A stretch of 64,000 bases of DNA from Asterias amurensis (GCF_032118995.1 NC_092661.1:14367506-14431505), one strand, 5' to 3'; positions 45,101 through 56,939 are shown, counted from the first letter of the stretch. Notes: generated by a model from the sequence alone, not told the origin. Numbers and translations: made by a program.

Positions 45101-48100
45101 AGACAAAGAAGGTTTTTTTTCAGCTTTAGATGTGAGAAGTAAACATGGGAATGATTCCAGGGAACGCACACAGTCAGAGAGAGACTGGAAACCCAATGTA
45201 AGTAGTGCCCCAGGCATACTTCGAACCGGGTCCTAAAATTCTGACCATATCACGTTGGGCCCCACCTACCCCCTTTCAATGTTGGCTCTCATCGCACGGT
45301 CTTTTGCGTTCAAGTCAACATTGAGCGGGGGACAGGGGACCGGGGACATAATGTTAATTGTCAGGGGGAAGTGGACAGGGAATGTTTATTGTAAAGTTGG
45401 GAATGGGTGGCCCACACATTTTGTTCTGGATTGTTGGGTGGAAGGCGAGGAAACATACAACCACATAATTACCTGTTTGTATTGAGCTTTTAAAACCAAC
45501 AATGTTTCCAAGAACAGGACTAGAGTTTGCCAACACACAGAGGGAAGTGGAGGATAGAAAAACATGGAGAAAGCCTTTCGCATCATCAAATGCCCCCCTT
45601 CCCAATAACCCCTCCCCATGCCTGGGATAAAGGGCTGGATGACGACGAGTGTGAACAGACACCAGTAGATTTGATCCCCCCTTTCACAAATAAATCTTGT
45701 ACCACCCTTTTGAAAACAATACTTACTTCCGGCCATTATAATCTGCAGCGCCCATCCCATGAGATACTGGGCTGGTTTAGCTCCGACAAGCCTAAATCTA
45801 CCCAGCTCCTTGACGATACACTGCAGCAACAGAGGGGTGAACCCCAGTGAATCTAACAGCAAAACCAGAGGCTTCCAGAAGCGGCAGAGGCCTTTGTGAA
45901 TCATGGTGATATTTCCGATAGTTGATACACCTGAAAATAATGGAAAACATAATTATTTATATTTATTTCATTTCTCGGGTAGATAAAAAGGTACAATAAT
46001 GCACGTTTATTTAGGTAAAAACAATTAAAATACAGAGGAAGGAATAAGAAACAGCTGGAGCTAGAAGGATTGCTGTAAAGAAACACAGTTCCTGTATAGA
46101 GCTTCTCCTCTCCAGCTGGTCCTAATGAGCACAACTAATATAAACAATATAAAAAGGTTTCCACTAGCTTGCTCTAGTCAATGATACCCAGCTAACACGA
46201 AAAACAAGCCCTCAACAGGTAGACTAAAACAGTTATCAACTTTCCTAGAGTAAACAACAATTATGCTAAGAACTTGTCCAGTAAAGTTGATTCCCATCTT
46301 ACCTTGGTAGATATTCAATGCCTCTAATTGCTCTGCGGTGGGTACCAGGTAGCCATCTTGCAGTAGAAGCGGTATAACTAGGTATCTGTGTCACGTCAAA
46401 GAGAATAAAATATGTCTTTAAAAAAACAGAATATAACATAACCCGATAAGATATCTATTTGTGAGCAAAACAATTCCAACCTGGTGTTTTAAAAAAGACA
46501 GATGTTCACATTTACTTTCAGAACAGTGTTTTAAATAATCACTTACTGCCAAATTTCTTCTCTTTTGCAAGAAAAAGGAGTCAAAAGAGCCAACACTCCT
46601 CCCTAGTTTAACCTGCTTCATATTTATCCACCCCGTGCAAAGTTTCCAATATCAACTTCTTGTAGCTTGTCAGTGGTGTAGTGGTAATAATGACACAGGT
46701 CATGGGTTTGAATGCTACCTGATGCCAAATACCATCCATGTAACACCCAGAGATTTTTGGTTTTCTTCCACAGAATTTGTGAAAGTACTACTAAGTCTAC
46801 AGTGCGTAAAGACACTGGACACCTTTGGTAATTGTCAAAGACCTTCTTGGTGTATCTTTAATCAACATACGCACAAAATAACAAACCTGTGATAATTTGA
46901 ACCCAATTGGTCATCAAAGTTGTGAGATAAAACTGTAGGAAAAAACACTCTTGTCACACGAAGTTGTGTGCTTTCAGACGCTTGATTTTGAGACCTCAAG
47001 CGTAAAGTCTCAAAATCAATTCTCAAAAACTATGTGACTTCAGAGGGAGCCGTTTCTGACTATGTTTTACACTATCAACAGCTCTCCATTGCTCTTTACA
47101 AAGTAAACTTTTATGCTAACAATTATTTTGAGTAATTACCAATAGTGTCCAGTGCCTTTAACTTGTACTGTGTGTAGCACAAAAAAAAAATATCCTTGAT
47201 TCAAAATTCTTCAAACTCAACAACATTTAGTACCCTTACTTAGCTTCAGGATCTGCCAGGCAGTGTTCCAAGCCAGACATTACTGTTGTGACCTTTCCAC
47301 CGTCACTGTGGGCCCCATTAACAATAATCTGTGGAAGTCAAAACATTTTTTGAAGATTTTAGTCACGAGTCTAATTTCAAGATCTCCATTTAATCAAAAC
47401 AGTGCAAGTTCAAACCTTAGTGATATGGTGATGCATATGCGGGCATAAATGCATCTCGGTACCGATGGATTGCTTAAGTGACAAAACGTCATTGGCCACC
47501 ATCATTGATATCGGTAATTAATAATGGTTTATTTTATTTTAATTTAAAAAAAAACCAAAAGGTTGACATTATTCAAGTATTAAAGGTTTTTACAAAACTA
47601 AGAAAACAGAAAATAACAAAAACGGATTGATGAAAATGTGAACAGTGTTGGAGCACAACTCTCAGCCAGTGACATCATACATGCACGTATCATCAACACA
47701 ACTGTAAGGAGTTTGTTGGTGGAAAACACTGGATAAAAGAAATTGACCTAAAATGGATTGGTCAGTATAAACATTCTTATTCATTACCTTAAACTGTACT
47801 TGTTGGTAGGCAATGATCAGTCTTGTAATATCACCTGCAAAAAAACAAAAACAAAAAACACACACACAAATAAAATATGGATCAGGACTTAGGAGGAATG
47901 GGGGACTCTAACCTTCTGGAAAGTGTCCTTTTTAAAATGACAGTTCTCTTGGGGAAAAGGTCACCTGTCTTAAAGAACATAAAAATACAACGATTCAAAA
48001 GTATATGTTGATGTTGCAAAGCAATAATTTTCTGGGACAATGTGGGTTTGAATCCTGAGCCATGACACTTGTGTCCTTAAGCAAGACACATAACCATTGC

Positions 48101-51100
48101 TTCGTCCTTCGGATGGGACGTAAAGCCGCTGGTCCCATGTGTTGTGTAACGCATGTAAAAGAACCCAGTGCAAAGGAAGGGGTTCGCCCCGGTGTTCCTG
48201 GCTGTGGCTGCGCCGTAGCACTTTGTAAACCCTTATAAGGTGCTACATAATTGGGTCTCAACATTCCTCACTGCAATAACCAATCTTTCTGAAAGTTTGT
48301 ATATACTCAGCGCCTTGAGTACCTTATTTGATAGATACGTGCGCTATATAAGACTTCGATATCTTTAGGCATCATTAGTTGGTAAGACACTGCTCTAGAA
48401 TTGCAAGGGTCGTGGACTTGAATCCCACCTGAGTAACATGCCTGTGATATTTGTTCACAGGACTCGGGAAAGTACCGAGTATACACTAAGTGATAACACA
48501 CATCAGTGTATGGGTAAACCAAAAAATTAATATTCTTTATCCCCAATGCATATTTAACATTTCTTTTATATTATTATTATTATTATTATGAAACATTTTA
48601 AAAACAAAAACAAGGTGAGGAAGTTGTTCATGCAGTACCTCCGACACCATCAATGTTTGGTGCGTAGACTACCTCCTCCTCCACCACTTTCTTCTGTGCG
48701 GGTACTGGTGCTGGAACTTTTCTGCACTGTTCCATCCAGAAGTATTCACGCAGCCACACCAGGCCAATCTTGGCTGCTGCTTTCAAGATGGCTAGGGGTG
48801 GCATGTGCTTGTGACTCGCTTCATGGCGGAGCTCTACAATCCACTCAGGAAGACCAATCTGTGAATATATTAATCAAGATAATTAAAGTTATTTGCCTTA
48901 CCTGTTGCTTATTACATAATCAAACTGGCTTCTTATTACGGGGCTCGGTGGTCTAGTGGTTAAGACATCTGCCCTTGACAATTATTTTGAATAATATACA
49001 CATATTGACTGGCAATGAGATAACTAGTGTATGTCTATTCCCCCGACTTTGAGTGACCAGAAGAGCGACCTATTTCTCGGGGCCGAAGGCTGAGGGAAAT
49101 AGGTCGCTCTTCTGATCACTCACAGGCCCCAGGGGGAAATAGACGTACACTAGTTACCGAATTATGCCAGTCAATATGTGTATTATAACACAGCTCGGTC
49201 TTAAATGTCAAAAAAGAACAGAAATCTGGAAAAGAAAGAAAGTTTTGTAGTTGCTGTTCACGGTTCAAGTCAAGAGAGGGCGCTGTAACAGGGCACTATT
49301 TTCAAAGACTAGTGCCCGCTCGGGTACTAGTACCCGCAAAACACGCGCGCACTATCCCTAGACTATATTAGTTCATCCCACGTGACCATGTTTCAGCCAA
49401 CCAGAAGACAGAACAAGCAAGAGGTGTGGTATAATGACCAATAGTGCCCAGTGCCTTTTAAGTGCATATCTGGCTCAACTGCGAACCCTTTTCACTGTCA
49501 ATCTCACCTCTTTGGCAAGAGACACAACCGGTTGAGCTTGTCCCTTGGTCTGCAAGTATCCAGTCAGGAGATTTACAAATCTGTTTTAATGAGAAGGAAA
49601 AAAAAACAGGAAAAATTCACAACAATTTTCAATCTCATAGACGAAAATTCAAGATTGTTTTCTTTATAATGAAATCAATAACATAGGACCCACTCTTCAG
49701 AGGAAATTGCCTTCATGCCCCCAGGAATATTCCAATTCAAGTTTACATTACTCAGATGTGCCCTTGCCATTGGAAAAACTTTCACAGGATTAATTAAAGT
49801 TCCAGCCCTTGCAGTGGGTAGAGTAGACATTTTCCTCTGGGGAGGGGTTAGAAATAGCTTGAATGGCATTGGCAGGGATCACACACAAGTTTACCATACA
49901 ACCTTGTAAGTGGCAGCAGTTGGATCATCTATTCATGGAGGAAATTTACCACATATCAGGCATGTCAGGCCTGTCCTCCACTAGCCCCATCAATAGTGCC
50001 AATACGCCGGACTCCCTACGGATAGTGCCAAAACGCTGGAAGCGTATAGGCACTGATGATGGGGCTAGCTTGTAACTTTAGTATAAAAAGTAAAGGAAGC
50101 AACAGAGGCAATTGCTTCGATGCCCCCTGGCCACGTGGCTTTGGTGCCCTCGAAATGCTCACAGGATTTTTGTTTACATTTTCCTCTCAGAGAGGAGAAA
50201 ATACCAACATTACCAAGGAAAAAATGTGGATAACTTTCTGTCATGCCGCCACCACTCATTCTACTCATTTTTACAAAAAAGGATAACTCATAGAGGTAAA
50301 TTAGATACTATACTAGTTCATATAGTATGGAAATGTGGTGGCGCCATATGGAAACTTTTTTCAAAAATGCCTTGGTTCCCTTCTACAAATGAAGCATACA
50401 GGCTCGAGATGTTAACAGTCAATTCTTACCGAATGACAGCCATGCTGTAGATCAGTTGAAGTCGACTGGGCTCATCTTCGGACTCTTCCATTAGAACTGC
50501 TTCCAGCAGGGTAGCTGTACACTCGATGGCTACTGGCGTCTTGTCACCAAACCTAAGTAAAAACAAAATGATGGGCAAGAATCACAATTTTGACTGTGCA
50601 AAAATTTGGCGTAAACTGCAACTTTTGAAAATTAGAAGAAAGAATGTGCTCTACATCCAGATCCCATGTGCTCAGAGAATAGTTGCGACAACGTAACCCT
50701 CCTCCCGACGGCGTAGCCGGAGGGTTACGAAGCATGCTCGAATGTAAAGGGCGAAATGGTCAAACACAGACAATTTCGACAGCTAGTCAACAGATTTGAT
50801 CTATTTTTACCACTTTCGAATATCATGGCACAAATTCTATTAACACAAACTCAATCCTCAATGTCTAATGAATAACACTCTAAATATCATTGAGAAAATA
50901 TTTGGATAAACAGTAGAAAAACTTACCAGATCCCGGAGCGAAACAGTCACAAATGTCAAAGGTTGATATGTCGCATTGCCATTTTGTGACTTCCCAATAT
51001 GTTCAACGCCTTATTTTTTGGTCACCACCTTCACCTAAGTTTTTGTCCTTTTTCTTCAACATATTTTCTCAAATGTGTTTTTGAGTGTTGTTCATTAGAG

Positions 51101-51992
51101 TTAGACATTGAGGATTAATGTTCGTCTTCCTTGAATTTGTGTCATGATTTTTTGGAAAAGTTTCCGTATGGCGCCACCACTTTTTCATTCGATATGAAAT
51201 AATATAGTTTGTAATTTACCTCAATGAGATTTCCCTTTTTGTAAAAATTAGTGAAAAAGTGGTGGCGCTGTACGGAAAGTTATCCGATTTTTTAAACTGA
51301 AAGTGGTCAAAATTGAGCAAATCTGCTGAGTAGCTCTATACCATTTCGTCCTCTACAATTCAAGCATGCTTCGTAAGACGTAACACTCCGGCTACACTTT
51401 CGGGAGGAGGGTTACGTTATCGCAACTACTCAGAGAAGTGCATTGGTGTTCTGTTTTTGTGGTCCCACAATCTTATTAATGAAATATGATGTTGAAGTTA
51501 AACATTGGTGTTGAACATTACAAATCATTGTAACATTGTTTACTTGTTGAATTTGGAATTGCCTTTTTTAAATAAAATAGAAAAAAACTATAAAAAAAGG
51601 TCAACATTTCTCAGCCCCTCTCTCGACATGTCAGATGATTTTGAACAGGTAAATAACACTCAGCAAACATCCATTACATCAATTTAAAGCTTAAAAGATG
51701 TAGCCTGATGCGCGCATTTTACCCAACACGGAATTTAACATAGTGTCGGAATTATGCGCCCTTTGGCATGCACCGTACGTAATGTACGTGTAAACATTTT
51801 TTATTAATTTTAAAAGCAAAGTTGTAAATGAAAAATGATAATATCATACCGACACTTCCATGCACTTATCCTCTGCAGACCATCTAGCCTCTTCATGATG
51901 TCTTCATGATATAAACAATTATATATTTCCTCAAATTCTTGTTTATTTCGCCATCCAACAACGCGTGTCTGAAATTTCCTGGGCGCCGCCAT
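42084..51992 (-). CDS. LAS1L: LAS1L: Las1-type HEPN endonuclease of pre-rRNA processing
   Basis: Exons in transcript order: 51850-51992, 50430-50552, 49508-49580, 48639-48858, 47788-47834, 47240-47328, 46303-46385, 45727-45930, 44703-44829, 43666-43979, 42630-42750, 42084-42282. All joins are in phase and give 580 codons plus stop; the human protein is 734 aa. The N-terminus (RVVGWRNKQEF...LQRISAWKCR) aligns with the start of vertebrate LAS1L. RHEASH at 124-129 is the RxxxxH nuclease motif of the HEPN fold, preceded by LPEWIVELRH. Later blocks (YLVPTAEQLEAL; FWKPLVLLLDSLGFTPLLLQ; VNWSKCPIGSIPGQPDDPN) and the C-terminal tail (YWTKSELDIVKTQICIL) also align. In the known family, Las1 cuts ITS2 in the nucleolus with the kinase Grc3/NOL9. 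The human Glu/Asp-rich spacer is much shorter here, which accounts for the smaller size. Exon 4 ends at a weak GTACTG donor, chosen because it alone keeps phase with exon 5. The start ATG is followed by a CG-rich GCGGCGCC, and a TTTAAAG precedes it. Confidence 0.95.
42326..42540 (+). repeat. SINE-1 copy, plus orientation, in LAS1L intron 11
   Basis: TACCCGCTGCTAAAATATAG, TAGTTGGTAAGACACTGC, GATTTGAATCC and TGCCTGTGATTTTGTTCACA run in the forward SINE-1 order. Confidence 0.75.
43290..43640 (-). repeat. Unidentified intronic insert with Ala/Val-rich open frame
   Basis: A 111-codon minus-strand frame lies in LAS1L intron 10. It includes short repeats of GTAGCCGTAGCTGTAG type, which give alternating Ala-Val. 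Imperfect inverted blocks (GGCTACAGCTAGGGCTGCAG) suggest a mobile insert rather than an exon. No product recognised. Confidence 0.3.
44099..44430. repeat. FB-2 left half joined to a palindromic SINE-1 derivative
   Basis: TGGCCCAATTTCATAAAGCC begins an FB-2 copy that stops near 44213. From 44222, SINE-1 tail and stem sequence runs into the B box region and then turns back (AGGTGGGATTC...GAATCCCACCT) to the same tail inverted. Confidence 0.6.
44467..44700. mobile_element. FB-1, left half
   Basis: TAAAGGCACTGGACACTATG, GTCAAAGACCCGTGTTCTCA and TTGTGTGCTTTCAG follow FB-1 order. The copy stops just before LAS1L exon 9. Confidence 0.7.
46665..47160. repeat. tRNA-like SINE head followed by a full FB-1
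   Basis: 46665-46805 has GTCAGTGGTGTAGTGGTAAT and GGGTTTGAATGC, tRNA-like A and B boxes. 46805-47160 is FB-1, from GACACTGGACACCTTTGGTA to CCAATAGTGTCCAGTGCCTT. Confidence 0.65.
48010..48365 (+). repeat. SINE with tRNA-like head, central domain and LINE-like tail
   Basis: B-box-like GGGTTTGAATCC, then GTGTCCTTAAGCAAGACAC, a central GTCCTTCGGATGGGACGTAA block of the kind shared by many animal SINEs, then CCCGGTGTTCCTGGCTGTGG and the tail GCGCTATATAAGACTTCG. The 3' half recurs at 20255. Confidence 0.75.
48371..48545 (+). repeat. SINE-1 copy, plus orientation
   Basis: TTAGTTGGTAAGACACTGCT, GGACTTGAATCCCACC, TGCCTGTGATATTTGTTCAC and a tail ending near ATTCTTTATCCCC. It is placed directly after the preceding SINE. 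Confidence 0.75.
48985..49437 (-). mobile_element. Foldback element FB-3, long form, inverted
   Basis: The central palindrome (AACTAGTGTATGTCTATTCC ... GAAATAGACGTACACTAGTT) is followed by AGACTAGTGCCCGCTCGGG and AACAAGCAAGAGGTGTGGT, the reverse order of 17265-17650. In LAS1L intron 3. Confidence 0.75.
49688..50200. repeat. Cluster of FB-5 pieces and a small hairpin
   Basis: FB-5-like GAGGAAATTGCCTTCATGCC and AGAGGCAATTGCTTCGATGC flank an internal fragment of the 21311 family (GCAGGGATCACACACAAGTT). A hairpin at 49981-50070 has CTAGCCCCATCAATAGTGCC paired with GGCACTGATGATGGGGCTAG. Confidence 0.5.
50226..50368. mobile_element. MITE-like element K, copy 1
   Basis: GGATAACTTTCTGTCATGCC at the left and GGTGGCGCCATATGGAAACT at the right are imperfect inverses. 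A second copy is nested at 51160-51285, and a related half lies near 38690-38760. Confidence 0.6.
50680..51428. mobile_element. 749-bp Mutator-like MITE with 9-bp target duplication
   Basis: CTCAGAGAA stands directly outside both ends (50671-50679 and 51429-51437). The ends are inverted: TAGTTGCGACAACGTAACCC at the left and its inverse (GGGTTACGTTATCGCAACTA) at the right, and the inverted arms extend over 200 bp (CAATGTCTAATGAATAACAC / GTGTTGTTCATTAGAGTTAG). A 9-bp duplication is characteristic of Mutator-like elements. It sits in LAS1L intron 1 and has no transposase. Confidence 0.8.
51160..51285. mobile_element. Element K nested in the Mutator-like MITE
   Basis: AAGTTTCCGTATGGCGCCAC and GTGGCGCTGTACGGAAAG are inverted ends around AT-rich sequence, matching the K copy at 50226. 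It occurs in only one arm of the host element. Confidence 0.6.
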
Positions 51993-52339
51993 CTTTAAAT
52001 CAATTTAGCCTCTGCCAAAAATGTAATAATAGTACATTTTTTGTTTGTAAATTTAACTACATAACTTGTTAAAAGTATTTCTAAAACTGAATAATATTGA
52101 ATTATTTTTTTTAAATAAATTGAATCAATTCTATTTTTGTATTTCATTTCTAAAAGTATTGCCATTTATATAAGTACAATATTTAGAACGTGGCTGAATT
52201 CCTGGCAGGGAAAGTCCCTCCGAAAATCCACACGATGAGATCGGTGTTAAGTTTGAAGTTTGACATTCGAATGTCAAACGAGAACCAGTTACTTGTTTGA
52301 CATTCAACATTCATTTGTGCATAAATTCGAATGAATATC

Positions 52340-52553
52340 CAGGGCCCAATTTGACAAAGCTGTTAAGCAGAAAATCTGCTTAGCTGATTTCTTCGCTAAG
52401 CAAAAAATGGGTGGGGCACCTGTCACAAATGTAAACTTTATGGACTTATCTGGTAGCGGCCTACAGTTTCTGCTAAGCGATATTTAATTGTCTAATATGC
52501 TTAGTAAGTTTTTGTGCTAGGCTTTATGAAATTGGGCATGGACCACCTGGGCA
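52340..52553. mobile_element. Foldback element FB-2
   Basis: GGGCCCAATTTGACAAAGCT and GGCTTTATGAAATTGGGC are inverted ends around TGCTTAGCTG-type repeats. About 350 bp upstream of the LAS1L start codon. Confidence 0.75.
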
Positions 52554-52856
52554 AGCTCCATGGGTATTGTACTAAGCTTCTTCTAATGTAGGGGGCCTAC
52601 TTGTTTATAGGGTCCAAGAACCACACCCAATGCAACTAATTTAACCTGCTCTATTTGGGTCTTAGTATTTGTTTTAGAATTTCAAAGAAAAGTGCTTTTA
52701 ACCTTATTACAAATTAATGTCAATGAACTAAACTGTGAAAAGGTGCAAAAAATACTTTAATTATTCTTGTGTTTTTTTCTTTCTAATTGATCAAATTGCT
52801 AGCTGTGAAGAAACAGCAATGATATTAATTTCCGATAGATTAAATTGGACAATTTT

Positions 52857-53193
52857 AAAGGCACATAGGTAAATACACAATAATTTTTTAGCAAAACTTG
52901 GTATGGAAACAAGCAATGGGGAGCGCTGTTTAAAAACAAAGCTCCCTCTGAAGAAACATAGTTTTTGAGAAAGAGGTAATTTCGCACTCAAATAATAAAA
53001 AACTTCTGAAGCCTTGCATCTGAAAAACACAAAGTTATGCAATTAACCTGTCATTATTCTCTACTTGCAACTTCTATGACCAATTGATCCCAATTTTTAT
53101 TGGTTTATTATTTTATGCATGCACATTATGTTGGGATACACCACGTGAGAACACTGGTCTTTGACAATATTATCAAATGTCTCCAGTGCCTGT
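52857..53193. mobile_element. Diverged FB-1 copy
   Basis: Core GCTCCCTCTGAAGAAACATA, CTATGACCAATTGATCCCAA and TTGGGATACACCACGTGAGA follow the FB-1 plan; the ends are degraded. Confidence 0.65.
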
Positions 53194-53776
53194 AAGTACA
53201 ACAGATCACCTAACATTGTTTACACACAAATATTGCTCTGACGGTAATTATTGTGGTTGTATCAAATACACAGCAGGTACTTGCTCATAATTATAGGGCA
53301 CCTCCAAACCCCTGACCCCCCCCCCCCCACCACCACCAGATTGGCATGTTTTGCCAGAAGGCTAAAACTAAAGTTGGCTTAACAAAAAATACAAATTATG
53401 TTCAACTGCACACCATAATTCATTTATATATCAATTAGCAATTGAATTTTATTGCACAACCTCCACAAAATTCTTCACAACAAGTGGACAACAACAAGTA
53501 AATTAAAAAACAAGAGTCATAAAAGACATAATTGGAACTTCTGAGGAATTGTCAAGGATATCTGTTTATCATTTGACGCAAACACATTTATAGCTCATCC
53601 TGATAATACAGCGCAACAAATACTCCATGCAAAATCAAAACATGCTTTTGAAAAAAGGAACACCCTCAAACAATTCGTCATTTTTCAATTATCAGGCTTG
53701 ACAGTACTCAAAATCAGAACATGTCTTTGTAAAAATTCTCAATTTTCATTATTAAAGCCTGACTTGTCAATGTGTC

Positions 53777-54075
53777 CATGGTATTGCCCCTGTTTATCTT
53801 CAAAGCTTAGTTCAGGAGTACCAAACAACCAGAAATCTGCAATCTTCAAATAAATCCCTTCTGACTCCCCCTGTTATCAAAACCAAGTCGTTCGGTTCCC
53901 GCTCTTTCCAATATGCATCAGTTCAGTTATGGAATAGTCTTCCAGAGGTTGTCAAACAGGCTGAGACATCAGAACATTTCAAAACCCGGTTAAAAACGTA
54001 TCTATTTACTTTGTACAATAATTGTTGATTTCCTTTTACAGCGCATAGGGACCTCACGGTGATAATATGCGCTAT
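53777..54075 (+). mobile_element. LINE 3' end: C-terminus of a non-LTR reverse transcriptase
   Basis: An 84-codon open tail (53777-54030) reads HGIAPVYLQSLVQEY, then SFGSRSFQYASVQLWNSLPE and HFKTRLKTYLFTLYN before its stop. This pattern (P-YL..L, LWN-LP, FK..LK.YLF) is the usual C-terminal region of CR1/L2/Jockey-like ORF2 proteins. A short 3' UTR with GCGCTATTTAAGAATGG and an AT-rich end follow. It is 5'-truncated, as LINE copies usually are. Confidence 0.8.
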
Positions 54076-54169
54076 TTAAGAATGGTTTTATTATTTTATA
54101 ATAATATTATTATTTTAGAAACACATTGCTTATATATTTGGCTCTTTATGACATGTTGGTGGGCATGAG

Positions 54170-56100
54170 TCGGGTTGGGAAACATGTTTTAAAAGTATCG
54201 TGTATAATTATTCACATTATTTGCATCAAAACTGCAAAGTTTTCCATTTACTTTGTGAACTAATATAGTCTGCTATTTTGAGGAGTCCAGAATTTGCTTC
54301 AACAAAATGGCAGACTGTATTCTGAGTTCAAGAGGGTATAAAAAGAAAACCAATTTTCAGATATATTTATGTGGGTCATTATTTTCAAAATTTGAAAACA
54401 TCTTTCCAACAATAGGCCTATTCTTTTCATAGCAATAACTTTCTAAAGCACAAAACACCAAACCGAAATGCAACATGTCCCCTTAAGCATATGAGGTAGA
54501 TCAACATTAAACAGTCATGGCTCAGTACTTATTATCAAACCTTCATCAATTCAATTATCGAAAATTCATCACATCTCAAATTTCAACAATTTCAATCACA
54601 TGGTCATCATCAAGAGACACATACTTCTGTAAGAGACACATTGCTTTTAGATTTGGCACTTTGGACTATGAAAGCATGTGTTACATAATATGAATCTGGG
54701 CCCAAGTTAATAAAGCCTGAAAGCAAAACAACTTGCTTAGCACAGAAAAGTATTGCTTAACAGAAACAGGTTTCCACCTAAAATAACATCAATTTTACTT
54801 AGCAAATAAATTTGTCAAGAAGTATTTTCTGGCTTACAGCTTTATGAAATAGGGCCCTGGTTGGAAACATGTTTTGAAAGTAGTGTATAATTATCAACAC
54901 TAAAAGGTTCCTCAAAACTGTGTGGTGTTCCTTATACTTTGTGTTTTGAGTCAAAAATTCCGTTTACTTTGTGAACTAAAATAGTCCGCCATTTTTAGAA
55001 GTCCATAATTTGCTTCAACAAAATGACAGACTGTGTTACTTCACAAGAGTATAGAAAGAAACCGAACAATTTCCAGGTACATGTTTATCTGTGTGGATCA
55101 TTATTTTTTTAAATTTTAAAACATAATTCTAACCACATCCATTTCACAGCAAGCACTTTCTAAAGCCCAAAACAATAACACCCAACTCAAAAGCGACGTG
55201 TCCCCTTTAGGCATGTGGGATAATTCAACAATAAAAAGTCAGACTTGGTACTTTTTATCAAACCTTGTTGAAAATTCATCACATCTCAAATTTCAACAAT
55301 TTCAATCACATGGTCATCATGTGTGGTCATCAAGAGACATTACTTTTAGATTTGTGTGTAATTATCAACACTAAGGTGCCTCAAAACTGTGTGGTTTTCC
55401 TTTTACTTTGTGTTTTGTGGAGTCAAAAATTCCATAACACTTACTGTGAACTAAAATAGTATGCCGTTTTCAGGAGTCATGAATTTGCTTCAACACAAAT
55501 GGCAGGTTGTGTTATAGTTCAGGAGGGCAACAAGAAAAAACAAACAATATCCAGGTATATTTGTGTGGATCATTATTTTCTAATTTTAAAACATATTTCC
55601 AACCTCATCCATTTCATAGCAAGCATTTTCGAAAGCTCAAAACACCCAACTCAAAAGCGACGTGTCCCTTTAGACATTAGGCAACATTAAATTGTCAGGC
55701 TCAGTACTTGTACTTGCCAAAACCTTGTTGTTGTTTTCGAGTCTCAAGCTTCAATAATTGCAATCACAACCAATGATTTCATTTATTTCATCAACATTTT
55801 TTAGAGACACATATTGCTTTTGGGCGTTTGGGGCTATGAAAGAGTTTGTTAGGACATGAACAAGGTTGGACAGAATAGCGTTTAAAAGTAAGCGGATAAT
55901 TAAACTACGTACTTTAAAACTGTGAAGTTTTCCAAATACTTTGTGAACTTAAATGGTTTGCCATTTTTGGGGAGTCAAACTACTGCTTCAACAAAATGGC
56001 AGATCATGTTAGTTCAAGACGGCCAAGGAAAACCAAACAATTTCCAGGTGTATTTGTGCGGATCATTATTTTCTAAATTTAAAACATCTTTGGATGACAG
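54170..56100. repeat. Four diverged FB-4-type blocks in a row
   Basis: Blocks near 54180-54430, 54857-55150, 55345-55600 and 55860-56100 each contain TTTACTTTGTGAACTAA or a close variant, an AAAATGGCAGA-type core, ACCAAACAATTTCCAGGT-like sequence and GATCATTATTTTC. They match the plan of FB-4 at 57529 but are much decayed. FB-2 lies between the first two (54700-54861). Confidence 0.6.
54700..54861. mobile_element. Foldback element FB-2
   Basis: GGGCCCAAGTTAATAAAGCC and GCTTTATGAAATAGGGCCCT are inverted ends. Confidence 0.7.
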
Positions 56101-56297
56101 TTATTGAAGAGCGGCATAATAGGGTGGTGACATGGGCCTTCAGTGATACATGTATGTTCATCCATGACTGCACAGAGATTTCTGGCTTTCGTTGAGTGGT
56201 TTCACATCACCAACCGTGATGGAAATGACTGGGAGTGGCTGTTGCAAAAATCTTGATGTTAAATGAAGATCCTCTGTTTTGCTGCATTAAGCATGAA

Positions 56298-56503
56298 TCT
56301 TGTTTGCAGTCGTCCATTGATGATATAGCCCTTGGTGCATGCATTGAGTTTCATGAGAGCAGTGTCGTGGTCTGACATAGACTTGCCTCCTGTTTTTGCG
56401 GCGTTTACCATCATCTTGTTTGCAGTGGCTCATTGGTGAATGTCCTTGATGCATGCATTGCGTTTAGGGAGTGCATTGTGGTGGTCTGACATAGACTTGC
56501 ATC
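56298..56503. repeat. Two-copy direct repeat of about 95 bp
   Basis: Copies at 56298-56392 and 56414-56503 share CTTGTTTGCAGT, GATGCATGCATTG or its variant, and TGGTCTGACATAGACTTGC. The spacer is about 20 bp. On the minus strand GACTTGCCTCC-type ends precede short open frames, but no family was recognised. Confidence 0.65.
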
Positions 56504-56939
56504 CATGGCCGCCTCATGCTCAAACTGTAATGGGGATGCATTCCCTGAGTCGCCCTCACCTCACTTGTTCTCTTTCAATCTCTCCCAATGTGGAGGCAAG
56601 CCATTGCCAGGTTTGTCATGAACTCGGGAACCATAACCTTGAAGATGTTATCAAAGTACTGCAAGATAAAAAATTCAAAGAAAAACAAATAACTAGTAGA
56701 AATAATTGTTGGTTACCTCACCTCTGTAGGTAATCAAGACTTTCCACCCCTCAGCTTTATTATGGAAACATAATGAACCTACTTCTGTTTTGTGTTCAAA
56801 GAATATGGTCAATTGACCATAACAAAAATGGATACTCTGAGTTGTTCCGGGCGTTTGTAAAGTGGCCACCATAAGCAAGTTTGAATAAGTTTTGACTTTG
56901 TACACATCATCAGACATGGTTAAAATAACGAGAATTATG

